Source: Eulemur rufifrons
Lineage: Eukaryota > Chordata > Mammalia > Primates > Lemuridae
Length of the DNA stretch: 64,000 nucleotides
Assembly (NCBI RefSeq): GCF_041146395.1
Contig: NC_090983.1
Location: forward strand, 62,627,501 to 62,691,500
Direction of reading: 5' to 3'
Shown: in pieces, positions 51,640 through 61,638 of the stretch
How the letters are laid out: each line of letters starts with the position of its first letter
Position numbering within the stretch: position 1 is the stretch's first letter
Position numbers and translations under genes: made by a program
The notes under the pieces: model-generated
Database searches by the model: none
The model's input: only the letters and a program-made list of their open reading frames with translations
Told to the model about the DNA's origin: nothing

Positions 51640-53142
51640 TAATCCACCATGACCAAGTGAGCTTCATCCCAGGGATTCAAGGATGGTTCAACATACATAA
51701 ATCAATAGATGTGATTCAGCACATAAACAGAAGCAAAAACAGACATCATATGATCATCTCAATAGATGCAGAAAAAGCATTTGACAAAATTCAGCACCCT
51801 TTTTATGATTAAAACCCTCAACAAACGAGGCATAGAAGTAATATATATTAAAATTATAAAAGCCATATATGACAGACCGACAGCCAGCCTCACACTGAAT
51901 GGGGAAAAACTGAAAGCATTCCCACTAAGAATCAGAATAAGACAAGGATGCCCACTGTCACCACTTCTATTTGACATAATGCTGGAAGTGCTAGCCAGAG
52001 CAATCAGGCAAGAGGAAGAAATTAAGCATATTCAAATAAGGGAAGAGGAGGTCAAACTATCACTTTTTGCAGATGATATGATATTATATCTAGAAAACCT
52101 GTAAGATTCCACCAAGAGACTGCTGGAATTGATAAATAAATTCAGCAAAGTCTCAGGTTACAAACTCAATGTACACAAATCAGTGGCATTTCTATACACC
52201 AACAGCAGTCAAGCTAAGAGTCAAATCAAAGACTCAGTTCCATTCACAATTGTTACAAAGAAAATAAAATGCCCAAGAATATACTTAACCAAGAAGGTGA
52301 AAGATTTCTACAAAAAAACTATGAAATATTGAGTACAGAAACAGAAGATGATACAAACAAGTGGAAAAACATATCATGCTCATGGACTGGTAGAATCAAC
52401 ATTGTCAAAATGGCTATACTATACAAGTGATCTACAGATTCAATGCAATCCCCATAAAAATACCAATATTCCACAGATCTAGAAAAAAATAATTCTACAC
52501 TTAGTGTGGAACCAGAAAAGAGCCCAAATGCCAAAGCAATATTAAGCAAAAGGAACAAACGAGGGGGCATCACATTATCAGACTTCAAACTATACTACAA
52601 TGCTATAGTAATCAAAAGAGCATGGTATTGGCACAAAATTAGAGACAGAGACCAATGGAATATAACAGAAAAGCCAGATATAAAACCATCCACATACAGC
52701 CAACTGGTCTTTGACAAAGCAGACCACAATATACACTGGGGAAAAGAATCCCTATTAAAGAAATGGTGCTGGGAAAATTGGATAACCACATACAGAATAA
52801 TGAAACAGGATCCATATCTCTCACCACTCACAAAAATTAATTAATTCAAGATAGATAAAGGACTTCATGTAAGACATGAAACCATAAGAATTCTAGAAGA
52901 AAATGTTGGAAAATCTCTCCTAGATATTGGCCAACGCAAAGAATTCATGCAGAAAACCCCAATGGTAATCACAGCAACAACAAAAATAAATAAATTGTAC
53001 TTGATTAAATTAAAAAGGTTCTTCCCAGCTAAGGAAATAATTAACAGAGCAAATAAATAACCTACAGAATGGCAGAAAATATTTTAAGCTATACATCTGT
53101 TAAAGAACTAAAGACCAGAATCTACAAAGAACCCAAGCAAAT

Positions 53143-53178
<36 letters not shown>

Positions 53179-54038
53179 AACAACCTCATTATAAAGTGGG
53201 CAAAAGACATGAAGAGAAGCTTCTCAAAGGAAGATAGACAAATGACGTATAAACATATGAAAAAATGTTCAACATCACTAATCATCAGGGAAATGCAAAT
53301 TAAAACCACAATGAGATATCATCTTACTTTGGTTGAAATGGCCTTTATTAAAAAGTCCAAAAACAATAGATGTTGGCATGGATGCAGAGAGAAAGGAACA
53401 CTTATACACTGTTGGTGGGACTGCAAATTAGTACAACCTCTATGGAAAACTGTACGGAGATACCTCAAAGAACTAAAAGTTGACCTACCATTTAATCCAA
53501 CAATCCCACTTCTGGGCATTTACCGAAAGGAAGAGAAATCATTTTATCAAAAAGACACCTGCACACAAATGTTTATTGCAGCACAATTCATAATTGCAAA
53601 GACTTGGAATCAACCCAAATGCTCCCCAATTCACGAGTGGATTAACAGAATGTGGTATATATATACCATGGAATAATACTCGACCATGTAGAAGAATGAC
53701 TTAATGCATTTTGCAACAATTTGGATGGAACTGGAGACCATTATGCTAAGCGAGGTATCTAAAAAAATGGAAAAACAAACACCACGTGTACTCACTATTA
53801 AATTGGAACTAACCGGTAAGCACACATGTGCATAGCAGGAAGTAAATCTCAAAGGAAATCAAGTAGAGGGGAGGTAGGTGGAGGGGTTGAGCAAAAACCT
53901 ACCTAATGGGTACAGTGAACACTGTCTAGGTGACCGGCACACTTTTGCACACTTTTGACCCTGACATTATAAAAGTGATCCATGAAGCCAAAAACATTTG
54001 AGCACCCATAATACTTTGAAATATAATAAATAAATAAA
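51640..54038 (+). mobile_element. L1 fragment, sense: ORF2 reverse transcriptase to 3' end, inactivated
   Basis: The first bases (CATGACCAAGTGAGCTTCAT) match the reverse-transcriptase region of L1 ORF2. The frame at 51766-52104 contains the catalytic FADD box (52066-52077). ORF2 sequence then continues in pieces at 52129-52332, 52506-52844 and 53209-53676, broken by stops and frameshifts. A 29-base A run at 53147-53175 has expanded within ORF2. The 3' UTR (GAACACTGTCTAGGTGACC) differs from the G-rich 3' UTR of the neighbouring L1s, so this is an older subfamily. It ends with an AAATA-type tail at 54025-54038. No clear target duplication was found. It cannot encode an active element. Confidence 0.88.
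53147..53175. repeat. 29-base poly(A) inside L1 ORF2
   Basis: An A run in the ORF2 of the sense L1, at a place where L1 normally has a shorter A-rich stretch; an expansion after insertion. Confidence 0.95.
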
Positions 54039-54079
54039 TTGTTTAAAATAAAGTTAAAAAGAGAAAATAATATAAGCAC

Positions 54080-54244
54080 ATGGAATTGAAACTTGTTACT
54101 TACTATTATGTTTGTACAACCTCTTAAAGAATTAACATATTTAGTTTTTAAAAGAATATCATAAGATTTCAAAGTATAAAAATACCGTAATTTGTTCAAC
54201 CATTCTCCTTCTAATGGATATTCAGATTGTTTCTAGTTTTTATG
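54080..54244 (-). mobile_element. Old L1 fragment, antisense (left of the young L1)
   Basis: AACCATTCTCCTTCTAATGG followed by ATATTCAGATTGTTTCTAG is decayed antisense ORF2 wording. It continues on the other side of the twin-primed L1, so the young copy landed inside an older one. Confidence 0.55.
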
Positions 54245-54259
54245 CCTTTGCAATATCTT

Positions 54260-55273
54260 TTTTTTTTTATTTTATCTTGTTATGGGGGATACAGAATTGC
54301 AGGTTACATATGTTGCTCCTGTACTGCCTTTCCCCCCAAGTCAGAGCTCAAGGCGTGTCTGTTCCCCAGGTCGTGCGCATTGCACCCATCATGAGGTATA
54401 TATCCCTCCCTTCACTACCCCCCCTTCCCGAGTCAGCACCTTCAAGTGTTACCACTCCCCAAACGGTGCGCAATGCATTCATTGTGTAGGCATACCCCCA
54501 TCCCCTCCCCCAACCCCCACCTCAGTCTGATATCCAATTGGTGTCGTTCCCAGATTTGTATTTAGGTGATGATCACATCAGATAAAGGACTGATAACAAG
54601 AATCTATTTAGAACTCAGGAAAATCAGCAAGAAAAAATCAAGCAACCCTATCAAAAAGTGGGCAAATGACATGAATAGAAACTTCTCGAAAGAAGATATA
54701 AGAATGGCTAACAAACATATGAAAAAATGCTCAACATCCCTAATCATCAGAGAAATGCAAATCAAAACCACAATGAGATATCACTTAACCCCAATGAGAA
54801 TGGCCTTTATCAAAAAAACCCAAAACAATACATGTTGGCGTGGGTGTGGAGAGACAGGAACACTAATACACTGCTGGTGGGACTGCAAACTAGTGCAACC
54901 CCTGTGGAAAGCATTATGGAGGTATCTTAAACAGATTCAAGTAGACCTGCCATTTGACCCAGCAATTCCGTTACTGGACATATACCCAAAGGAAAAAAGG
55001 TCATTCTTTAACAAAGACACATGTACCTGAATGTTTATAGCAGCACAATTCACAATAGCAAAGATGTGGAAACAACCCAAATGCCCATCAATACATGATT
55101 GGATTAGTAAGCTGTGGTATATGTATACCATGGAATATTACTCAGCTATAAAGAATGATGAAGATACGACATCTCTATGGTTCTCCTGGAGAGAGTTGGA
55201 ACCCATTCTATTAAGTGAAGTATCCCAAGAATGGAAAACCAAGCATCACATGTACTCACCAAAAATTGGTTTC
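54260..55273 (-). mobile_element. Twin-primed (5'-inverted) young L1
   Basis: Two oppositely oriented L1 pieces lie between perfect 15-base target duplications CCTTTGCAATATCTT (54245-54259 and 55274-55288). From 54260 to about 54570 is the 3' UTR on the minus strand, with its A-tail (T run) at the left edge. From about 54571 to 55273 is ORF2 C-terminal sequence on the plus strand. Reading the minus strand this is an inverted 5' segment followed by a forward 3' segment, the hallmark of twin priming. The ORF2 piece is open over 54566-55030 and reopens in the same frame at 55031, so a single stop (TGA at 55028-55030) interrupts it, consistent with a recent insertion. Confidence 0.95.
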
Positions 55274-55288
55274 CCTTTGCAATATCTT

Positions 55289-55620
55289 ATATGTGCATTG
55301 GTGATTCAAATGAAAAGTATATATTTTTTCATTTTAATAGATATTGTCAGATGACTTTCCAAAGAGTTTGTAGCACTATGCAATCCCACCAACAAGGTGT
55401 CAGAATGCCCACCAGTATTCTTTGCTAGTACTAGATGTTTTGCTTTTTTTATTTACTGCTAAATTGAAAAGTGGAAGAGTGATATCCTCTTCCTTTAATA
55501 TGCATTTTTTACTACTAGTGAGTTTATTTAGCTAATATTTGAATGTTTAATTTTTTAATGTTTAAATTTAGTAGCTAATATTTTAATTTTTAATATCTAC
55601 CCTTTAATGTTTATATTTAG
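55289..55620 (-). mobile_element. Old L1 fragment, antisense (right of the young L1)
   Basis: Continuation of the preceding old fragment: GATGACTTTCCAAAGAGTTTG and CAATCCCACCAACAAGGTG are the antisense ORF2 text that follows in L1 order. The right edge is vague. Confidence 0.5.
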
Positions 55621-56293
55621 TTGCCATCCTATGCATCATCCACTCTGAGATATATATAACATTTTATGCCATACTCTCAGATTTTAGAACAATGTCAACA
55701 AAACAAAAAAAGGACAAAGAAATTTGTATGTTTACAGTTCATCTCTCTTTGAAATCAAACACATTTAATAATTCCAGATAGAATGAGGAACTGCTTGTAC
55801 ACAGCTGACCTCACATCACTTCCTTCCATTATACTCCAATACATTAACTCCCCCTGGCCCTCCCCACATGCACATACACTATACTCATCCCTGTGTCTGT
55901 CTCTTGCAGATGATGCTTTGTCCCTTCTTTTCTTACCTAAAGTGTGTTCAGCCTTTACATTCCCTAGAAAAGTGGATGTATTGTGGATACATCTGTTTAT
56001 TAAAACTGAAAGTCTCCTGTCATCTAAATAATGCTTTCATGTCACTGAAGTATATCTAATCATTACAAACGTGATACAATTATTTTTACTATTTTCTTAC
56101 TACTTATATGATATGTCATATTGGCCTCAGAGTTTTTTACAATAAATATCCCTCATTCCAACTCCAGCTGACTTAATTAAGTATTGATTAATAATTCTCT
56201 TTATATGTTGCTTAAATATGAGTCAACGATGTTTGTTTTTGTTATGGGATATATCTTTTGTCTTATAATGCTCTTTTCTGTTTCCATTTGTAG

Positions 56294-56722
56294 GGAAACT
56301 TTTTGGTTTCAAGTTCCCTGCTCTGAGAGTTCTCACATACAGAAAGCAGTCCTTACCACAAGAAGACCCTGATATGGTAGTAATTGATTCATCTAAACAG
56401 AGTGATGATTCAGTAGCCATGAAGCACTTTAAGTCTCCTACAAAAGAAAGCTGCAGTCCCTCTGAAGCAGATGATACAAAAGCTTTGATACAGCCCAGCA
56501 AATGTTCTCCCTTGGTGAATATATCTGGACCTCTTGATCATTCCTCCCCCAAAAGGCAATGGGACCGACTCTATCCTGACAGACTGCAGTCAGGTTCCCA
56601 GCTGACCCATTCCAGATCAAAGGAAAGCATTTGTAGTATACGGAGAGCATCTTCAGTTCATGATATAGAAGGATTCAATGTGCACCCCAAGAACATATTT
56701 AGAGACCGGCATGCCAGTGAAG
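56294..56722 (+). CDS. KCNH7: KCNH7 coding exon (exon 4): PAS-to-S1 linker
   Basis: This 429-base exon continues the previous one: the split arginine codon is C|GG and the frame reads [20 protein letters not shown] onward for 142 complete codons, about residues 156-297, ending [13 protein letters not shown]. It encodes the long, mostly disordered, serine-rich and charged cytoplasmic linker between the PAS domain and the first transmembrane segment. Visible features are an acidic/serine stretch ([10 protein letters not shown]), several SP/TP sites (KSPTK, CSPSE, CSPLV, SSPKR) and the basophilic site SIRRASSV; in KCNH2 the equivalent RRAS serine is a known protein kinase A target, so regulation by PKA is inferred here. 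Acceptor TTTCCATTTGTAG and donor G|GTATGT are good; phase is 1 in and 1 out. A young antisense L1 insertion ends 1.0 kb upstream. The frame is fully open, and sequence around PDRLQSGSQ and EGFNVHP seems to be the most variable part compared with my memory of the human protein. Confidence 0.97.
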
Positions 56723-57390
56723 GTATGTTTGATTTTTTTAAAATAGAAACATAAATTAATGGGTAATAAAAGGTTATTTCCATATTGTTTTTAATCTCAA
56801 CATTAATTCTTATGCCTTGGGGAAAGAAATGTGATTAAAGGCTATTAGAAATGTGAGTTCTACCTTCAGACTTGTTACTGATTTCCTCTTTGAACTCTAG
56901 TGAGTAATTTAGTTTCTTCTGGCTTCTTTATCTGTGTTTCTGAAATAGTATGATAACCATTATCTGCCTATTTCATGGGGTGTTAATTAATTAATGTTTA
57001 TTACTAGATGTGCTTAGGTGATGAACACTATTATCTCAAGCATAATAAATTTTGCTGCATTTAACAAGTGATCACGCCCTAGGAAGGAAGAATCATGTGC
57101 CAACACACACAGGACTATTTCATTGACCAACTCCTTCCAAAGGGAGGGGTGTACAAAATGTGATGGACGGAGTGATCAGAAAGCTATAAGCTGACAGGGT
57201 TGCAGAATAGGTAAAAGGAAGGGGAAAATTTAGGAGGAAAAAACTCCTGAAAGTTCTGATCACAATCAAAACTAACTTGAAAAGCAAAGTTAAAATTCAT
57301 TTATTTCTCCCTGGCCTCTTTTATTCACATACTTATATGAGTCAGTAAATGAAAGTAGGGATGCTTAAAAAGTAATGACAGAAATAATTA

Positions 57391-57625
57391 ATCATTGACA
57401 CAATAACGGATAACATTATTTACTATGTTTGAGGCAGTGTAAGTGCTTGACACACATGAATTCTCATTTCATTCTCATAACAACTTTGTAAGTTAGGAAC
57501 CCTTTTTAAGCTCCATTTTCTAGATGAGGAAACTGAGGTTTAGATATGTTAAATAAATAACTAGCCCAAGGTTACAGATCTAGTTAGTGTCAGAGCCTAG
57601 CTTCAATCCAAGGACTGCCTGTCTC
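57391..57625 (+). mobile_element. MIR SINE, well preserved
   Basis: TTCTCATTTCATTCTCATAA, TAGATGAGGAAACTGAGGTT and CTAGCCCAAGGTTACAGAT are clear MIR wording. Confidence 0.85.
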
Positions 57626-57889
57626 CAGAGTCCACAGTCAAATCCATACAATGATTTTTCTCTCTCACTCCTGCTCCTCCATGAAACCTTGCCATAGGAG
57701 GGGACTGTGGAGTCCCTGAACTTTCCCCAGGGAGTCTGAGAGTCAGACTACCCTGCATGGGTACATCGGTCCCACTTTTCTGACTCCTACAATTTGGGTT
57801 CTTGAGAGGCCTGCTGTCCATGCTCAGGCTAGTTTTCATTTTAAAAGATAAATCCTTAGTATGGGTACTAGGAACTTTGTCAGCTGATC

Positions 57890-58390
57890 CCAAGTTATCT
57901 TTCAAGCCTCATTTCTAGCCCTAGCAAGACTCCTTCCCCTGTAATACTCTACTGTAATACTCATACACATACTCTATTCTATACTTGCACAAATATGATT
58001 TGCCTTTTCCTAAAATGTGCCATATGTTTTCTTGCTTCGTTACTTTGTTCTGCCTGGAATACTCTTCCCCACTTTGTCCCTCCTCATGCTACTACTCAGC
58101 TGCAGGGATCTATTTTCCCCTTCCCAAACCAGAAGAATTAAATGATTCCAAACCTGAGGGTGCAAAGCAATATTTACATATAGTATAGCATTTATTATAG
58201 TCTATATTTCATATGTATCATATGTCTGTCATTCTTGTTAGATATGTAAGCAAATAATTATGTTGTTGTGCACTTCCCTAGCACAATAGCTCTTATGGAG
58301 AGGAGTTCAGACAGCTCTTAGGAGGTCCTCAGTATCCAGCACAATTGTCTACTTCATGGCAGATACTTGACAAATGTTGGTGTGACATTG
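57890..58390 (+). mobile_element. L2 LINE, 3' part
   Basis: TCTGCCTGGAATACTCTTCC followed by CTCCTCATGCTACTACTCAG and, further on, AGCACAATTGTCTACTTCATG fits a decayed L2 3' end in sense orientation. Confidence 0.6.
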
Positions 58391-60068
58391 AGAAGATTGT
58401 GCTCATAAATTACATTCCAAAATCACACACATCAGGGAATAATGAGTTATTCTCAATTTAAACCGAAGTATAGTATTAAGACTGAATCATGTGAAGGATA
58501 TTTATCTAAAGGTCACAATGAAGTAGAGAAGGCAGAACAGGTGAAAGAGTTGGCAGGAAAAAATTCAAGGAAAAATAAATCAATATCTCAGAAACAGATA
58601 CAAGAGCAATTAGCACATCCATTTTAATCTGTGGGCCAGAGAAGGTCAAAAAGAAAATAAAATCAAGGCCAATTCCCAAGCCAAATACTTATCTAAGGCT
58701 CTATACCATTTAGTAATGGCAGAATCAATATTTCCTGACAGAATAAAACCTCTATAATTTGATCTTTGATCAGTGGGTACTATGGATGGACAGCAAAAGT
58801 AAATCCAATATGGTAATTCAAATGAACCACGTATGTTTTCGTTAGTCCAGTTAGAGTAGTCATTTTTAGCCACTCTTCAGAGACTGACTTTTCAGAGATT
58901 GCCCTTTCAGAGATTCCCTAGAGAGAACCTGAGTTCCACAATAATGGCAGTATAATAACACTCAGAAACAATAAATTTGAAAATCAAAGTGATACATAAT
59001 CAGTGCATTGTACAGACTTAGCCTGTGTTTTGACAGTGATGCTTAGATCAGATTTCATGATTTAACTTCATTGTTTTCAATTTATGTGCTCTCCATTTAG
59101 TATGCAGTTACTGATACAATTATGGGAAAGAATGATTTAATATTTTTGGATTTCTCATACAGGTACTATACATAATCCTCCATGCTAAAATAATCCTCAA
59201 TTTTTCTCCCCCACCCAAACTCAGCTATTTTCAGAAAAGTATGACTTTCTTGCAGATGCTATAGTCAATGTGTGACTATAGATTGATAAATTCAGAGGGT
59301 ATTTTGTACTTCAGCTTTAGAGCAATTTTAGCTACAAAATCACTGATTAGCATAGAAGAAACCACACTTCCTAAGACTACATAATTTGGTATATTTTAGA
59401 AAGGGAGCCATTGATACAGGAAGATGGAAAACTTTTAAGACAAATTTTAGTTTTATGAATTCATATAACTCATTGACAGGTTAAATTCCACATGCACTAG
59501 ATTTTTAATTCAGATCATTGTCTCTTCATTCAAATAGAGGAACTTCCTATTGGTGCATAATATTTTACATCATCTTCCCATTTAATCTTCATTATCATCA
59601 AGGACCTTAGAACTGTACTTTTCAAATCATTCTGTAACCAGAATTCTTTTCTAATCTGTCACTGACCAATATATTTGTAAATGCAATAAAAATGCCCTAT
59701 TAGAAAAATGAAATTTTAAAAAATAGACATACAAAATATGAACCCCAACTGTTTCATTATTAGATTGAATAGACCTACAATTGCTCTATCAAACTTCCAC
59801 AAAAGATTCTAAATACTTTCTCTAATTTCTGCACTTACATTGTCATGGAAGAATAACAAGCAGATCCCAGCTAGTACCCGTGCACAAGCCACACACTCTG
59901 CCTTAGACTGTCAAAGCAGCATTAACTGTGCAGCGTAACTTTTTGTTAGTTTTTGGAATTTGTAAATCTTTATATACAATTTTTATGTTTGGTGAATAGA
60001 GTTATAATTTATAACAACTTGCAAGCAGTTGCTACTTTACTTGGAATCTATTTGAGATAAATATTTCA

Positions 60069-60494
<426 letters not shown>

Positions 60495-61617
60495 CTTGCA
60501 CTATCCTTCTTTGCTTTTTGTGATTCTCTCAAAGAGGGAAGAGAGTTGATGGCAAGGCCACAATTTTATTTGTGTATCTCTGTCCAAGGCAATGTCTCCT
60601 GTAGCAAATCAGAATACCACACTATTGGAATTACTTCAATTGTAAGCTTTGAAGCAATTATGATATATCCCAAGATTTTAAATGGGCACAGTGTTAGCAT
60701 AGATGTCAGCAAAATATTGAACAGATTTTACAAATCTTGGATAAATTGGTTTTGATACGACTGTGACATTTATTTTAACATTGTATGTTTCAAAGCTAGT
60801 AATGTATATTTTGTTAGTAACAAGTATACAACATTTATATTGCTAATCTCAAATTTGAAAATATTCCACTCTAAGATTTGAAAATAGCCATTTCGTTAAA
60901 AACCAATGTCCGAAATATCCTAGGCATTACACTGAGTACATTGTGACAGCATAAATTACAAATGTTCACCTTCTCTTTAAACAGTCAAATCGTTCACTGA
61001 TTTATTGCAATTATTTTTGCCTAAGAATGACTACTTGAGTTATATTTTCTGTTTTCAAAATATATATTGAACAACATTGGGAGGTGGGTAGTTAATAAAA
61101 TTGTGATTACTAATGCAAGTTAGTTTATTAAGGTAAACTATTATCTTAGAATCATTTTCCTTATTAACATACTAAATTAAATTATACTTAAAAATTACTT
61201 AACATACAAAATTCTGTGTAATCTTTCTGTGAGTATATTCTAAGTGGTGTTCAGGAGACCCTAAAATTGGCTTCTGACAAGGTTGAAAGTTTTGTCACAA
61301 CCGCTGGCAGCTGGGGATGTCTTTTTCTATCTAAACTGTCATAGTGATAAAATCTGTCCCTTGGAATCTATTTAAATTGAGATAAATGTTTCACATATTT
61401 AAATAAGAATGTCTATTATGGCAGATATAATTTTGGTATATGCATTTTACTTGGTTGAATAGTACACAATGTTAATCTCAATCTAAGATAAATTTTTCAT
61501 CATTACATCCTATTTTCTCTGATTGTTTTTACAGAGGTAATTCAATGTATACATAAGATAATTTTAGTCTTCTTTTTATATTTTTCTCTCTTTTTTATCC
61601 TTATATGCTCAAAACAG

Positions 61618-61638
61618 ACAATGGTCGCAATGTCAAAG
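61618..61638 (+). CDS. KCNH7: KCNH7 21-base micro-exon (exon 5)
   Basis: A 21-base exon, AC AAT GGT CGC AAT GTC AAA G, flanked by an acceptor (long pyrimidine run at about 61565-61600, then AAAACAG) and a donor G|GTAATG. Joined to the preceding exon it gives ...RHASE-DNGRNVK-G, which is how I recall the KCNH7 protein continuing (DNGRNVKGPFNHIKSS). The exon encodes residues about 298-304 of the cytoplasmic linker. Its length is a multiple of three and it enters and leaves in phase 1, so inclusion or skipping keeps the frame; KCNH2 joins its flanking exons without an equivalent. Micro-exons of this size in neuronal ion channels are often regulated, but nothing here proves alternative use. If the donor is not used, the frame stays open for 20 more codons to a TGA at 61698-61700. 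The following exon is beyond the window. Confidence 0.88.

Noticed and set aside
54214..54530. Proline/serine-rich plus-strand frames of 80-90 codons
   Set aside because: They are the reverse of the L1 G-rich 3' UTR.
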